DNA of 64,000 nucleotides from positions 295,453,097-295,517,096 of the forward strand of contig OZ024740.1 of assembly GCA_964016885.1 (NCBI GenBank), in the 5' to 3' direction. The stretch is from Eledone cirrhosa. Taxonomy: Eukaryota; Mollusca; Cephalopoda; Octopoda; Eledonidae. Positions 1 to 11,197 of this stretch are shown piece after piece (the stretch's first letter is position 1; each line of letters opens with the position of its first letter). The notes under the pieces were generated by a model, which did no database searches, was not told where the DNA came from, and saw only the letters and a program-made list of their open reading frames with translations. The position numbers and the translations under genes were made by a program.

Positions 1-1502
1 CATTTTTTATTTAGGTGATCCATTTTTTATTTAGGTGATCCATTTTTTATTTGATGGACCCATTTTTTATTTGATGGATACTTTTTATTTAGGTGATCCA
101 TTTTTTATTTGATGGATCCGTTTTATTTAGGTGATCCATTTTTTATTTGATGGATCCTTTTTTATTTAGGTGATCCATTTTTTATTTGATGGATCCATTT
201 TTTATTTGATGGATCCTTTTTTAATTAGGTGATCCATTTTTTATTTGATGGATCCATTTTTACTTGATGGATCCTTTTTTATTTAGGTGATCCATTTTTT
301 ATTTGATGGATGCATCTTTTATTTGATGGATCCATTTTAATTTAGGTGATCCATTTTTTATTTGATGGATCCATTTTTTATTTGATGGATCCTTTTTTAT
401 TTAGGTGATCCATTTTTTATTTGATGGATCCTTTTTTATTTAGGTGATCCATTTTTTATTTGATGGATCCATTTTTTATTTGATGGATCCTTTTTTATTT
501 AGGTGATCCATTTTTTATTTGATGGATCCTTTTTTATTTAGGTGATCCAATTTTTATTTGATGGATCCATTTTTTATTTAGGTGATCCATTTTTATTTGA
601 TGGATCCATTTTTATTTAGGTGATCCATTTTATATTTGATGGATCCATTTTTTTTATTTAGGTGATCCATTTTTTATTTAGGTGATCCATTTTTTATTTG
701 ATGGATCCTTTTTTATTTAGGTGATCCATTTTTTATTTGATGGATCCTTTTTATTTAGGTGATCCATTTTTTATTTGATGGATCCATTTTTTATTTGATG
801 GATCCTTTTTTATTCAGGTGATCCATTTTTTATTTGATGGATCCTTTTTATTTAGGTGATACATTTTTTATTTGATGGATCCTTTTTTATTTAGGTGATC
901 CATTTTTTATTTGATGGATCCATTTTTTATTTGATGGATACTTTTTTTATTTAGTTGATACATTTTTTATTTGATGGATCCATTTTTTATTTGATGGATC
1001 CATTTTTATTTAGGTGATCCATTTTTTATTTGATGGATCCTTTTTATTTAGGTGATCCATTTTTTATTTGATGGATCCTTTTTATTTAGGTGATCCATTT
1101 TTTATTTGATGGATCCGTTTTATTTAGGTGATCCATTTTTTATTTGATGGATCCTTTTTTATTTAGGTTATCCATTTTTTATTTGATGGATCCATTTTTT
1201 ATTTGATGGATCCATTTTTATTTAGGTGATCCATTTTTTATTTGATGGATCCTTTTTTATTTAGGTGATTCATTTTTTATTTGATGGATCCTTTTTATTT
1301 AGGTGATCCATTTTTTATTTGATGGATCCGTTTTATTTAGGTGATCCATTTTTTGTTTGATGGATCGTTTTTTATTTAGGTGATCAATTTATTATTTGAT
1401 GGATCCATTTTTTATTCGATGGATCCTTTTTTATTTAGGTGATCCATTCTTTATTTGATGGATCCATTTTTACTTGATGGATCCTTTTTTATTTAGGCGA
1501 TC
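1..1502 (+). repeat. GATC satellite, forward array 1
   Basis: Tandem 19-20 bp AT-rich monomers. The two forms are GATCCATTTTTTATTTGATG and GATCCTTTTTTATTTAGGT, and the run is mostly dimers (about 39 bp) and trimers (about 59 bp). Plus strand is the T-rich strand. Every ATGG-type junction makes a GGATCC site. Point changes and one-base shifts in the T-run separate monomers. No gene is visible. The array runs off the left edge and ends at a flip in orientation near 1500. Confidence 0.97.
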
Positions 1503-1820
1503 GAATAAAAAATGGATCCATCAAATAAAAAATGGATCACCTAAATAAAAAAATGGATCCATCAAATAAAAAATGGATCACCTAAATAAAAAAATGGATC
1601 CATCATATAAAAAATGGATCACCTAAATAAAAAATGATCCATCAAATAAAATATGGATCCATCAAATAAAAAATGGATTACCTAAATAAAAAAGGATCCA
1701 TCAAATAATAAATGGATCCATCAAATAAAAAATGGATCACCTAAATAAAAAAGGATCCATCAAATAAAAAATGGATCACCTAAATAAAAAAGGATCCATC
1801 AAATAAAAAATGGATCACCT
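1503..1820 (-). repeat. GATC satellite, inverted array left of cassette 1
   Basis: The same monomers in reverse complement (A-rich on plus). The switch occurs at the motif AGGCGATCGAATAAAA, slightly different from the AGGCGATCAAATAA seen at most other flips. With the forward array after the cassette it forms an inverted-repeat pair around cassette 1. Confidence 0.95.
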
Positions 1821-1910
1821 ACTTTAGATAAATAAAAAATACGTCCAAGATCAACAAAAGCAGGTTGTGAAAATTCTGGTCGGCCAGTATCACTAGTCTG
1901 TAGCGGTGAA

Positions 1911-2028
1911 TTGGCAGTATGAGTAGAGGGTCGTACGCCATGCTTTCCAGCATAGTTACGTTCCTTTACGTTCTGAGTTCAAATCCCGTTGAGATTAACT
2001 TTGCCTTTCATCCTTATAGGGTCGATAA
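1911..2028 (+). mobile_element. tRNA-derived SINE, 3'-truncated (cassette 1)
   Basis: The tRNA-related head is kept: an A-box-like TTGGCAGTATGAG, and a B-box-like GAGTTCAAATCCC about 60 bp downstream, then TTTGCCTTTCATCC. It stops at GTCGATAA because of the 300-bp deletion, so the GTACCAG...GGCCTTGTGCC part is missing. Confidence 0.7.
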
Positions 2029-2213
2029 AAGAAGAAATAAATAAAAAAACATGATGTTTTATGGAAAAGTAATAAAATGTTCTTCACAAAAAATAATAAA
2101 ACTCCTAGAATTCTATAACTACAGAAATATATGTATATACAAAGATAATAAATGATATATTACAACAGGATCACAAGAACACAGCAACAATAATAATTTT
2201 CAGAATGAATATA

Positions 2214-2272
2214 CAAAAAATAATGTAAGTTAAAACAATATGTGACATTGTTTTAACTTACATTATTTTTTG
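2214..2272. repeat. Near-perfect palindrome, cassette 1 copy
   Basis: Left arm CAAAAAATAATG...ACAATATGT (30 bp), one-base centre G, right arm its reverse complement but lacking two bases (AT) near the centre. It would form a long hairpin in single-stranded DNA or RNA. Confidence 0.9.
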
Positions 2273-2342
2273 TTTTAATTATATAATATATAGTATCGTT
2301 AATTATAATATGTAATAATAATAATATAATTTTCTATTTCAG

Positions 2343-2525
2343 AGCTCAGCTTTGGAAGAGAGGCTGCTTGCAAGTGTATGGACATATGATCGTGTGCATT
2401 CTAGCAAGAGCATGGAGGATGTGCGACATGACTTCATTGCAAGATTCGGTAAACCAGCTCCTATGAAGAGGACGATACTGCGATGGGAACATAAACTATT
2501 TCTCATTACTTTTGGTAGGGGGTGA
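2343..2525 (+). pseudogene. Exon-like fragment, DUF4817/transposase-type HTH (cassette 1)
   Basis: A 60-codon plus-strand open frame follows a good splice-acceptor context (TTTTCTATTTCAG), and in-frame TAA triplets lie just upstream, so translation would have to enter by splicing. The product begins SSALEERLLASVW, continues with a helical middle, then ARFGKPAP and TILRWE, and ends in TGA after FGRG. The order LEER, FxxxFGKPAP, then TILRWExK resembles the N-terminal helix-turn-helix found in many animal transposon-derived proteins (DUF4817-like). That domain normally ends near TGSV, which is absent here. A GTAGGG just before the stop could be a donor. No catalytic DDE region is nearby, so this is a domain fragment rather than a gene. 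A minus-strand frame over the same bases looks like its shadow. The family call comes from recall and could be wrong; the open frame and acceptor are directly visible. Confidence 0.5.
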
Positions 2526-2609
2526 CAAGACATTCGGACCACCTTGTACAACAAATCAGTATAGAATAGAGTATCAGGAGAGTATATGGTAGAACAGGGA
2601 TATAAATCA

Positions 2610-4522
2610 TTTTTTATTTGATGGATCCATTTTTATTTAAGTGATCCATTTTATATTTGATGGATCCATTTTTTTATTTAGGTGATCCATTTTTTATTTA
2701 GGTGATCCACTTTTTATTTGATGGATCCTTTTTTATTTAGGTGATCCATTTTTTATTTGAAGGATCAATTTTTTATTTGATGGATCCTTTTTTTATTTAG
2801 GTGATCCATTTTTTATTTGATGGATCCATTTTTTATTTGATGGATCCTTTTTTATTTAGGTGATCCATTTTTTATTTGATGGATCCTTTTTATTTAGGTG
2901 ATCCATATTTTATTTGATGAATCCATTTTTTATCTGATGGATCCTTTTTATTTAAGTGATCCATTTTTTATTTGATGGATCAATTTTTTATTTGATGGAT
3001 CCTTTTTATTTATGTGATCCATTTTTTATTTGATGGATCCATTTTTTATTTGATGGATCCTTTTTATTTAGGTGATCCATTTTTTATTTGATGGATCCTT
3101 TTTTATTTAGGTGATCCATTTTTTATTTGATGGATCCTTTTTTATTTAGGTGATCCATTTTTTATTTGATGGATCCATTTTTATTTGATGGATCCTTTTT
3201 TATTTAGGTGATCCATTTTTTATTTGATGGATCCATTTTTTATTTGATGCATCCTTTTTTATTTAGGTGATCCATTTTTTATTTGATGGATCCATTTTTT
3301 ATTTGATGGATCCTTTTTTATTTAGGTGATCCATTTTTTGTTTGATGGATCCATTTTTTATTTGATGGATCCTTTTTTATTTAGTTGATCCATTTTTTAT
3401 TTGATGGATCCTTTTTTATTTAGGTGATCCATTTTTTATTTGATGGATCCATTTTTTATTTGATGGATCCTTTTTTATTTACGTGATCCATTTTTTATAT
3501 GATGGATCCATTTTTTATTTGATGGATCCTTTTTTATTTAGGTGATCCATTTTTATTTGATGGATCCTTTTTATTTAGGTGATCCATTTTTTATTTGATG
3601 GATCCATTTTTTATTTGATGGATTCTTTTTTATTTAGGTGATCCATTTTTTATTTGATGGATACTTTTTTATTTAGGTGATCCATTCTTTATTTGATGGA
3701 TCCATTTTTTTTATTTAGGTGATCCATTTTTTATTTGATGGATCCATTTTTATTTAGGTGATCCATTTTTTATTTGATGGATCCTTCTTTATTTAGGTGA
3801 TCCATTTTCTATTTGATGGATCCATTTTTTATTTGATGGATCCTTTTTTATTTAGGTGATCCATTTTTTATTTGATGGATCCTTTTTATTTAGGTGATCC
3901 ATTTTTTATTTGATGAATCCATTTTTTATCTGATGGATCCTTTTTATTTAAGTGATCCATTTTTTATTTGATGGATCAATTTTTTATTTGATGGATCCTT
4001 TTTATTTATGTGATCCATTTTTTATTTGATGGATCCTTTTTATTTAGGTGATCCATTTTTTATTTGATGGATCCTTTTTTATTTAGGTGATCCATTTTTT
4101 ATTTGATGGATCCTTTTTTATTTAGGTGATCCATTTTTTATTTGATGGATCCATTTTTATTTGATGGTTCCTTTTTTATTTAGGTGATACATTTTTTATT
4201 TGATGGATCCATTTTTTATTTGATGCATCCTTTTTTATTTAGGTGATCCATTTTTTATTTGATGTATCCATTTTTTATTTGATGGATCCTTTTTTATTTA
4301 GGTGATCCATTTTTTGTTTGATGGATCCATTTTTTATTTGATGGATCCTTTTTTATTTAGTTGATCCATTTTTATTTGATGGATCCTTTTTTATTTAGGT
4401 GATCCATTTTTTATTTGATGGATCCATGTTTTATTTGATGGATTCTTTTTTATTTAGGTGATCCATTTTTTATTTGATGGATACTTTTTTATTTAGGTGA
4501 TCCATTTTTTATTTGATGGATC
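2610..4522 (+). repeat. GATC satellite, forward array 2
   Basis: Same satellite as array 1. A marker pair of variant monomers (GATGAATCC followed by TATCTGATGG) occurs near 2916 and again near 3913, showing an internal repeat of about 1 kb. No gene is visible. Confidence 0.97.
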
Positions 4523-4722
4523 CATCATAAAAAATGGATCACCTAAATAAAAAAATGGATCCATCAAATAAAAAATGGATCACCAAAATAAAAAAGGATC
4601 CATCAAATATAAAATGGATCACCTAAATAAAAAAGGATCCATCAAATAAAAAATGGATCCATCAAATAAAAAATGGATCACCTAAATAAAAATGGATCCA
4701 TCAAATAAAAAATGGATCACCT
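4523..4722 (-). repeat. GATC satellite, inverted array left of cassette 2
   Basis: Short A-rich inverted run of about 200 bp. Its flip point (GGATCCATCATAAAAAATGG) differs from the AGGCGATCAAATAA junction used elsewhere, so this flank has a separate breakpoint. Confidence 0.93.
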
Positions 4723-4801
4723 ACTTTAGATAAATAAAAAATACGTCCAAGATCAACAAAAGCAGGTTGTGAAAATTCTGGTCTGCCAATATCACTAGTC
4801 T

Positions 4802-4994
4802 GTAGCGCTGAATTGGCAATATCAGTAGAGGGTCGTACGCCATGCTTTCCAGCATAGTTACGTTCCTTTACGTTCAGAGTTCAAATCCCGTTGAGATTAA
4901 CTTTGCCTTTCATCCTTATGGGGTCGATAACATAAAGTACCAGTAATGCACTGGGTAATAGCTGGCCTTGTGCCAAAAGTAGAAACAATTATTA
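4802..4994 (+). mobile_element. tRNA-derived SINE (cassette 2)
   Basis: Full 193-bp unit: A-box-like region, B-box GAGTTCAAATCCC, TTTGCCTTTCATCC, GGGGTCGAT, GTACCAG, GCACTGGG and GGCCTTGTGCC. The internal order matches cephalopod tRNA-derived SINEs as I know them, with a short deletion after GCACTGGG. Pol III promoter boxes are partly decayed. Confidence 0.75.
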
Positions 4995-5410
4995 GTAAGA
5001 TCGAGAGGAATAAGACAAGTTTAAAGCAGTGTTTATAATATAGACTCTTGTCCGAGTCATAACATGAAGGGCTTACTCTGCCACACTCTCCAGCTCGTCA
5101 CAGAAAAGGCGACCATAATATATACAAGAATGGCTCTCATACATTCTTAGTGGGAATCAAATGAAAGTAGACATCCGTAAGCAATGGCGCTAACTAGTGA
5201 AATGAGTTACTCTGAGACCACATAAAAAGAAGAATTAAATAAAAAATATGATGTTTTATGGAAAAGTAATAAAATGTTCTTCACAAAAAATAATAAAACT
5301 CCTAGAATTCTATAACTACAGAAATATATGTATATACAAAGATAATAAATGATATATTACAACAGGATCACAAGAACACAGCAACAATAATAATTTTCAG
5401 AATGAATATA

Positions 5411-5470
5411 CAAAAAATAATGTAAGTTAAAACAATATGTGACATATGTTTTAACTTACATTATTTGTTG
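5411..5470. repeat. Near-perfect palindrome, cassette 2 copy
   Basis: Same hairpin as the other copies. The right arm lacks one T near the centre and has TTTGTTG in place of TTTTTTG. Confidence 0.88.
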
Positions 5471-5540
5471 TTTTAATTATATAATATATAGTATCGTTAA
5501 TTATAATATGTAATAATAATAATATAATTTCCTATTTCAG

Positions 5541-5723
5541 AGCTCAGCTTTGGAAGAGAGGCTGCTTGCAAGTGTATGGACATATGATCGTGTGCATTGT
5601 AGCAAGAGCATGGAGGATGTGCGACATGACTTCATTACAAGATTCGGTAAACCAGCTCCTATGAAGAGGACGATACTGCGATGGGAACATAAACTATTTC
5701 TCATTACTTTTGGTAGGGGGTGA
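5541..5723 (+). pseudogene. HTH exon-like fragment (cassette 2)
   Basis: Open frame of 60 codons behind CCTATTTCAG. It differs from copy 1 by Ser20 to Cys and Ala33 to Thr. The FGKPAP and TILRWE motifs are intact. Confidence 0.5.
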
Positions 5724-5807
5724 CAAGACTTTCGGACCACCTTGTACAACAAATCAGTATAGAATAGGGTATCAGGAGAGTATATGGTAGAACAGGGATA
5801 TAAATCA

Positions 5808-8800
5808 TTTTTTATTTGATGGATCCATTTTTATTTAGGTGATCCATTTTATATTTGATGGATCCATTTTTTTTATTTAGGGGATCCATTTTTTATTTAG
5901 GTGATCCACTTTTTATTTGATGGATCCTTTTTTATTTAGGTGATCCATTCTTTATTTGAAGGATCCATTTTTTATTTGATGGATCATTTTTTTATTTAGG
6001 TGATCCATTTTTTATTTGATGGATCCATTTTTTATTTGATGGATCCTTTTTTATTTAGGTGATCCATTTTTTATTTGATGGATCCTTTTTATTTAGGTGA
6101 TCCATTTTTTATTTGATGGATCCTTTTTATTTAGGTGATCCATCTTTTATTTGATGGATCCTTTTTTATTTAGGTGATCCATTTTTTATTTGATGGATCC
6201 ATTTTTTATTTGATGGATCCATTTTTTATCTAGGTGATCCATTTTTTATTTGATGGATCCATTTTTTATTTGATGGATCCTTTTTTTATTTAGGTGATCC
6301 ATTTTTTATTTGATGGATCCATTTTTTATTTGATGGATCCTTTTTATTCAGGTGATCCATTTTTTATTTGATGGATCAATTTTTTATTTGATGGATCCTT
6401 TTTATTTATGTGATCTATTTTTTATTTGATGGATCCATTTTTTATTTGATGGATCCTTTTTATTTAGGTGATCCATTTTTTATTTGATGGATCCTTTTTT
6501 ATTTAGGTGATCCATTTTTTATTTGATGGATCCTTTTTTTATTCAGGGGATCCATTTTTTATTTGATGGATCCTTTTTTATTTAGGTGATCCATTTTTTA
6601 TTTGATGGACCCATTTTTTATTTGATGGATCCTTTTTTATTTAGGTGATCCATTTATTATTTGATGGATCCTTTTTATTTAGGTGATCCATTTTTTATTT
6701 GATGGATCCGTTTTATTTAGGTGATCCATATTTTATTTGATGGATCCTTTTTTATTTAGGTGATCCATTTTTATTTGATGGATCCATTTTTTATTTGATG
6801 GATCCTTTTTTATTTAGGTGATCCATCTTTTATTTGATGGATCCATTTTTACTTGATGGATCCTTTTTTATTTAGGTGATCCATTTTTTATTTGATGGAT
6901 CCATTTTTTATTTGATGGATCCATTTTAATTTAGGTGATCCATTTTTTATTTGATGGATCCTTTTTTATTTAGGTGATACATTTTTTATTTGATGGATCC
7001 TTTTTTATTTAGGTGATCCATTTTTTATTTGATGGATCCATTTTTTATTTGATGGATCCTTTTTTATTTAGGTGATCCATATTTTATTTGATGGATCCTT
7101 TTTTATTTAGGTGATCCAATTTTTATTTGATGTATCCATTTTTTATTTAGGTGATCCATGTTTATTTGATGGATCCATTTTTATTTAGGTGATCCATTTT
7201 ATATTTGATGGATCCATTTTTTTATTTAGGTGATCCATTTTTTATTTAGGTGATCCATTTTTTATTTAGGTGATCCATTTATTATTTGATGGACCCATTT
7301 TTTATTTGATGGATCCTTTTTTATTTAGGTGATCCATTTTTTATTTGATGGATCCTTTTTATTTAGGTGATCCATTTTTTATTTGATGGATCCTTTTTAT
7401 TTAGGTGATCCATTTTTTATTTCATGGATCCTTTTTCATTTAGGTGATCCATTTTTTATTTGATGGATCCATGTTTTATTTGATGGATCCTTTTTTATTT
7501 AGGTGATCCATTTTCTATTTGATGGATCCATTTTTTATTTGATGGATCCTTCTTTATTTAGGTGATCCATTTTTTATTTGATGGATCCTTTTTATTTAGG
7601 TGATCCATTTTTTATTTGATGAATCCATTTTTTATCTGATGGATCCTTTTTATTTAAGTGATCCATTTTTAATTTGATGGATCAATTTTTTATTTGATGG
7701 ATCCTTTTTATTTATGTGATCCATTTTTTATTTGATGGATCCATTTTTTATTTGATGGATCCTTTTTATTTAGGTGATCCATTTTTTATTTGATGGAATC
7801 TTTTTTATTTAGGTGATCCATTTTTTATTTGATGGATCCTTTTTTATTTAGGTGATGCATTTTTTATTTGATGGATCCATTTTTATTTGATGGATCCTTT
7901 TTTATTTAGGTGATCCATTTTTTATTTGATGGATCCATTTTTTATTTGATGCATCCTTTTTTATTTAGGTGATCCATTTTTTATTTGATGGATCCTTTTT
8001 TATTTAGGTGATCCATTTTTTGTTTGATGGATCCATTTTTTATTTGATGGATCCTTTTTTATTTAGTTGATCCATTTTTTATTTGATGGATCCTTTTTTA
8101 TTTAGGTGATCCATTTTTTATTTGATGGATCCATTTTTTATTTGATGGATCCTTTTTTATTTACGTGATCCATTTTTTATTTGATGGATCCATTTTTTAT
8201 TTGATGGATCCTTTTTTATTTAGGTGATCCATTTTTATTTGATGGATCCTTTTTTATTTAGGTTATCCATTTTTTATTTGATGGATCCATTTTTTATTTG
8301 ATGGATTCTTTTTTATTTAGGTGATCCATTTTTTATTTGATGGATTCTTTTTTATTTAGGTGATCCATTTTTTATTTGATGGATCCTTTTTTATTTAGGT
8401 GATCCATTTTTTATTTGATGGATCCATTTTTTATTTGATGGATCCTTTTTTATTTAGGTGATCCATTTTTCATTTGATGGATCCATTTTTTATTTGATGG
8501 ATCCTTTTTTATTTAGGTGATCCATTTTTTATATGATGGATCCTTTTTTATTTAGGTGATCCATTTTTTATTTGATGGATCCATTTTTTATTTGATGGAT
8601 CCTTTTTTATTTAGGTGATCCATTTTTTATTTGATGGATCCATTTTTTATTTGATGGATCCTTTTTTATTTAGGTGATCCATTTTTTATTTGATGGATCC
8701 ATTTTTTATTTGATGGATCCTTTTTTATTTAGGTGATCCATTTTTATTTAATGGATCCATTTTTTATTTCATGGATCCTTTTTTATTTAGGTGATCCATT

Positions 8801-9771
8801 TTTATTTGATGGATCCTTTTTTATTTAGGTGATCCATTTTTTATTTGATGGATCCATTTTTTTATTTAGGTGATCCATTTTTTATTTGATGGATCCATTT
8901 TTATTTAGGTGATCCATTTTTTATTTGATGGATCCTTTTTTATTTAGGTGATCCATTTTTTATTTGATGGATCCATTTTTTATTTGATTCATCCTTTTTT
9001 ATTTAGGTGATCCATTTTTTATTTGATGGATCCATTTTTTATTTGATCGATTCTTTTTAATTTAGGTGATCCATTTTTTATTTGATGGATCCTTTTTTTA
9101 TTTAGGTGATCCATTTTTTATTTGATGGATCCATTTTTTAGTTGATGGATCCTTTTTTATTTAGGTGATCCATTTTTTATTTGATGTCCCTTTTTTATTT
9201 GATGGATCCTTTTTTATTTAGGTGATACATTTTTTATTTGATGGATCTTTTTAATTTAGGTGATCCATTTTTTATTTGATGGATCCATTTTTTATTTGAT
9301 GGATCCTTTTTTATTTAGGTGATCCATTTTTTATTTGATGGATCCATTTTTTATTTGATGGATCCTTTTTTATTTAGGTGATCCATTTTTTATTTGATGG
9401 ATCCATTTTTTATTTGATGGATCCTTTTTTATTTAGGTGATCCATTTTTTATTTGATGGATCCATTTTTTATTTGATGGATCCTTTCTCATTTAGGTGAT
9501 CCATTTTTTATTTGTTGGATCCTTTTCTATTTAGGTGATCCATTTTTTATTTAATGGATCCATTTTTTTATTTGATGGATCCTTTTTTATTTAGGTGATC
9601 CATTTTTATTTGATGCATCCTTTTTTATTTAGGTGATCCATTTTTTATTTGATGGATCCATTTTTTATTTAGGTGATCCATTTTTTATTTGATGGATCCT
9701 TTTTTATTTAGGTGGTCCATTTTTTATTTGATGGATCCATTTTTTATTTGATGGATCCTTTTTTATTTAGG
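5808..9771 (+). repeat. GATC satellite, forward array 3
   Basis: About 4 kb of forward monomers. It contains the GATGAATCC/TATCTGATGG marker pair near 7619 and a GATGTCCC variant at 9183. No gene is visible. Confidence 0.97.
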
Positions 9772-10109
9772 CGATGAAATAAAAAATGGATCACCTAAAT
9801 AAAAAATTATCCATCAAATAAAATATGGATCCATCAAATAAAAAATGAATTACCTAAATAAAAAAGGATCCATCAAATAAAAAATGGATCCATCAAATAA
9901 AAAATAGATCACCTAAATAAAAAAGGATCCATCAAATAAAATATGGATCCATCAAATAAAAAATGGATTACCTAAAAAAAAAGGATCCATCAAATAATAA
10001 ATGGATCCATCAAATAAATAATGGATCACCTAAATAAAAAAGGATCCATCAAATAAAAAATGGATCACCTAAATAAAAAAGGATCCATCAAATAAAAAAT
10101 GGATCACCT
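9772..10109 (-). repeat. GATC satellite, inverted array left of cassette 3
   Basis: Begins at AGGCGATGAAATAAAA, one base different from the usual flip motif, and runs A-rich up to the cassette. Confidence 0.95.
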
Positions 10110-10189
10110 ACTTTAGATAAATAAAAGATACGTCCAAGATCAACAAAAGCAGGTTGTGAAAATTCCGGTCTGCCAGTACCACTAGTCTG

Positions 10190-10382
10190 TAGCGGTGAAT
10201 TGGCAGTATGAGTAGAGGGTCGTACGCCATGCTTTCCAGCATAGTTACGTTCCTTTACGTTCTGAGTTCAAATCCCGTTGAGATTAACTTTGCCTTTCAT
10301 CCTTATGGGGTCGATAAAATAAAGTACCAGTAATGCACTGGGTAATTGCTGGCCTTGTGCCAAAAGTAGAAACAATTATTAG
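10190..10382 (+). mobile_element. tRNA-derived SINE (cassette 3)
   Basis: 193 bp. A-box-like TTGGCAGTATGAG near 10200 and B-box GAGTTCAAATCCC near 10264-10276; the roughly 60-bp gap is longer than in a normal tRNA but resembles that in octopus SINEs as I recall them. The 3' end is GGCCTTGTGCCAAAAGTAG followed by AACAATTATTAG. Confidence 0.75.
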
Positions 10383-10799
10383 TAAGATCGAGAGGAATAA
10401 GACAAGTTTAAAGCAGTGTGTTTATAATATAGACTCATGTCCGAGTCATAACATGAAGGGCTTACTCTGCCACACTCTCCAGCTCGTCACAGAAAAGGCG
10501 ACCATAATATATACAAGAATGGCTCTCATACATTCTTAGTGGGAATCAAATGAAAGTAGACATCCGTAAGCAATGGCGCTAACTAGTGAAATGAGTTACT
10601 CTGAGACCACATAAAAAGAAGAAATAAATAAAAAACATGATGTTTTATGGAAAAGTAATAAAATGTTCTTCCCAAAAAATAATAAAACTCCTAGAATTCT
10701 ATAACTACAGAAATATATGTATATACAAAGATAATAAATGATATATTACAACAGGATCACAAGAACACAGCAACAATAATAATTTTCAGAATGAATATA

Positions 10800-10860
10800 C
10801 AAAAAATAATGTAAGTTAAAACAATATGTGACATATTGTTTTACCTTACATTATTTTTTG
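10800..10860. repeat. 61-bp palindrome, one mismatch (cassette 3)
   Basis: Two 30-bp arms around a single G. The right arm reads GTTTTACCTTACATT, where C replaces the A needed for perfect pairing. Confidence 0.93.
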
Positions 10861-10930
10861 TTTTAATTATATAATATATAGTATCGTTAATTATAATATG
10901 TAATAATAATAATATAATTTTCTATTTCAG

Positions 10931-11113
10931 AGCTCAGCTTTGGAAGAGAGGCTGCTTGCAAGTGTATGGACATATGATCGTGTGCATTCTTGCAAGAGCA
11001 TGGAGGATGTGCGACATGACTTCATTGCAAGATTCGGTAAACCAGCTCCTATGAAGAGGACGATACTGCGATGGGAACCTAAACTATTTCTCATTACTTT
11101 TGGTAGGGGGTGA
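10931..11113 (+). pseudogene. HTH exon-like fragment (cassette 3)
   Basis: 60 codons, open. Differences from copy 1: Ser21 to Cys and His50 to Pro, the latter inside the putative recognition-helix end (TILRWEP). Confidence 0.5.
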
Positions 11114-11197
11114 CAAGACTTTCGGACCACCTTGTACAACAAATCAGTATAGAATAGGGTATCAGGAGAGTATATGGTAGAACAGGGATATAAATCA

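Larger units (their letters stand above)
1821..2609 (+). mobile_element. Composite cassette copy 1 (300-bp internal deletion)
   Basis: Non-satellite block running from ACTTTAGATAAATAAA to GGGATATAAATCA, flanked by inverted satellite on the left and forward satellite on the right. It is 789 bp against 1,089 bp in most copies. The missing 300 bp removes the 3' half of the SINE and the following sequence. The full copies carry ATAAAA at both deletion borders, so loss between short direct repeats is the simplest explanation. No transposase gene is seen, so it would be non-autonomous. The inference of a foldback-type element rests on architecture only. Confidence 0.8.
4723..5807 (+). mobile_element. 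Composite cassette copy 2
   Basis: 1,085 bp, with SINE, palindrome and HTH exon all present. It shares ATTCTGGTC (not ATTCCGGTC) with copy 1, so copies 1 and 2 form one subfamily. Small indels include loss of GT in CAGTGTTTATAAT, which breaks a short SINE-derived open frame present in other copies. Confidence 0.85.
10110..11197 (+). mobile_element. Composite cassette copy 3
   Basis: 1,088 bp. With copies 4-7 and 9 it forms a subfamily marked by TTCTTCCCAAAA and a single A to C mismatch in the right arm of the palindrome. The 10383-10799 stretch, between SINE and palindrome, holds no feature I can assign. Confidence 0.85.

Noticed and set aside
1..1502. CRISPR-like array (short regular repeats)
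   Set aside because: Units are contiguous with no unique spacers, the sequence is low-complexity, and the surroundings are eukaryotic.
2339..2554. Minus-strand 71-codon frame (and the longer 108-109 codon versions) over the HTH exon in every cassette
   Set aside because: The plus-strand frame on the same bases has an acceptor site and a recognisable domain pattern. The minus frame has no family resemblance, and its longer versions only gain length by reading into satellite or tail.
10190..10280. Functional tRNA gene
   Set aside because: A and B boxes are present but about 60 bp apart and no cloverleaf can be drawn; SINE head is the better call.
10333..10539. 68-codon plus frame starting MHWVIAGLVPKVE, present in nine cassettes
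   Set aside because: Its start lies in the 3' part of the SINE (GCACTGGG...GGCCTTGTGCC). It is frameshifted in cassette 2 and deleted in cassette 1, and shows no domain. It is most likely a chance frame.
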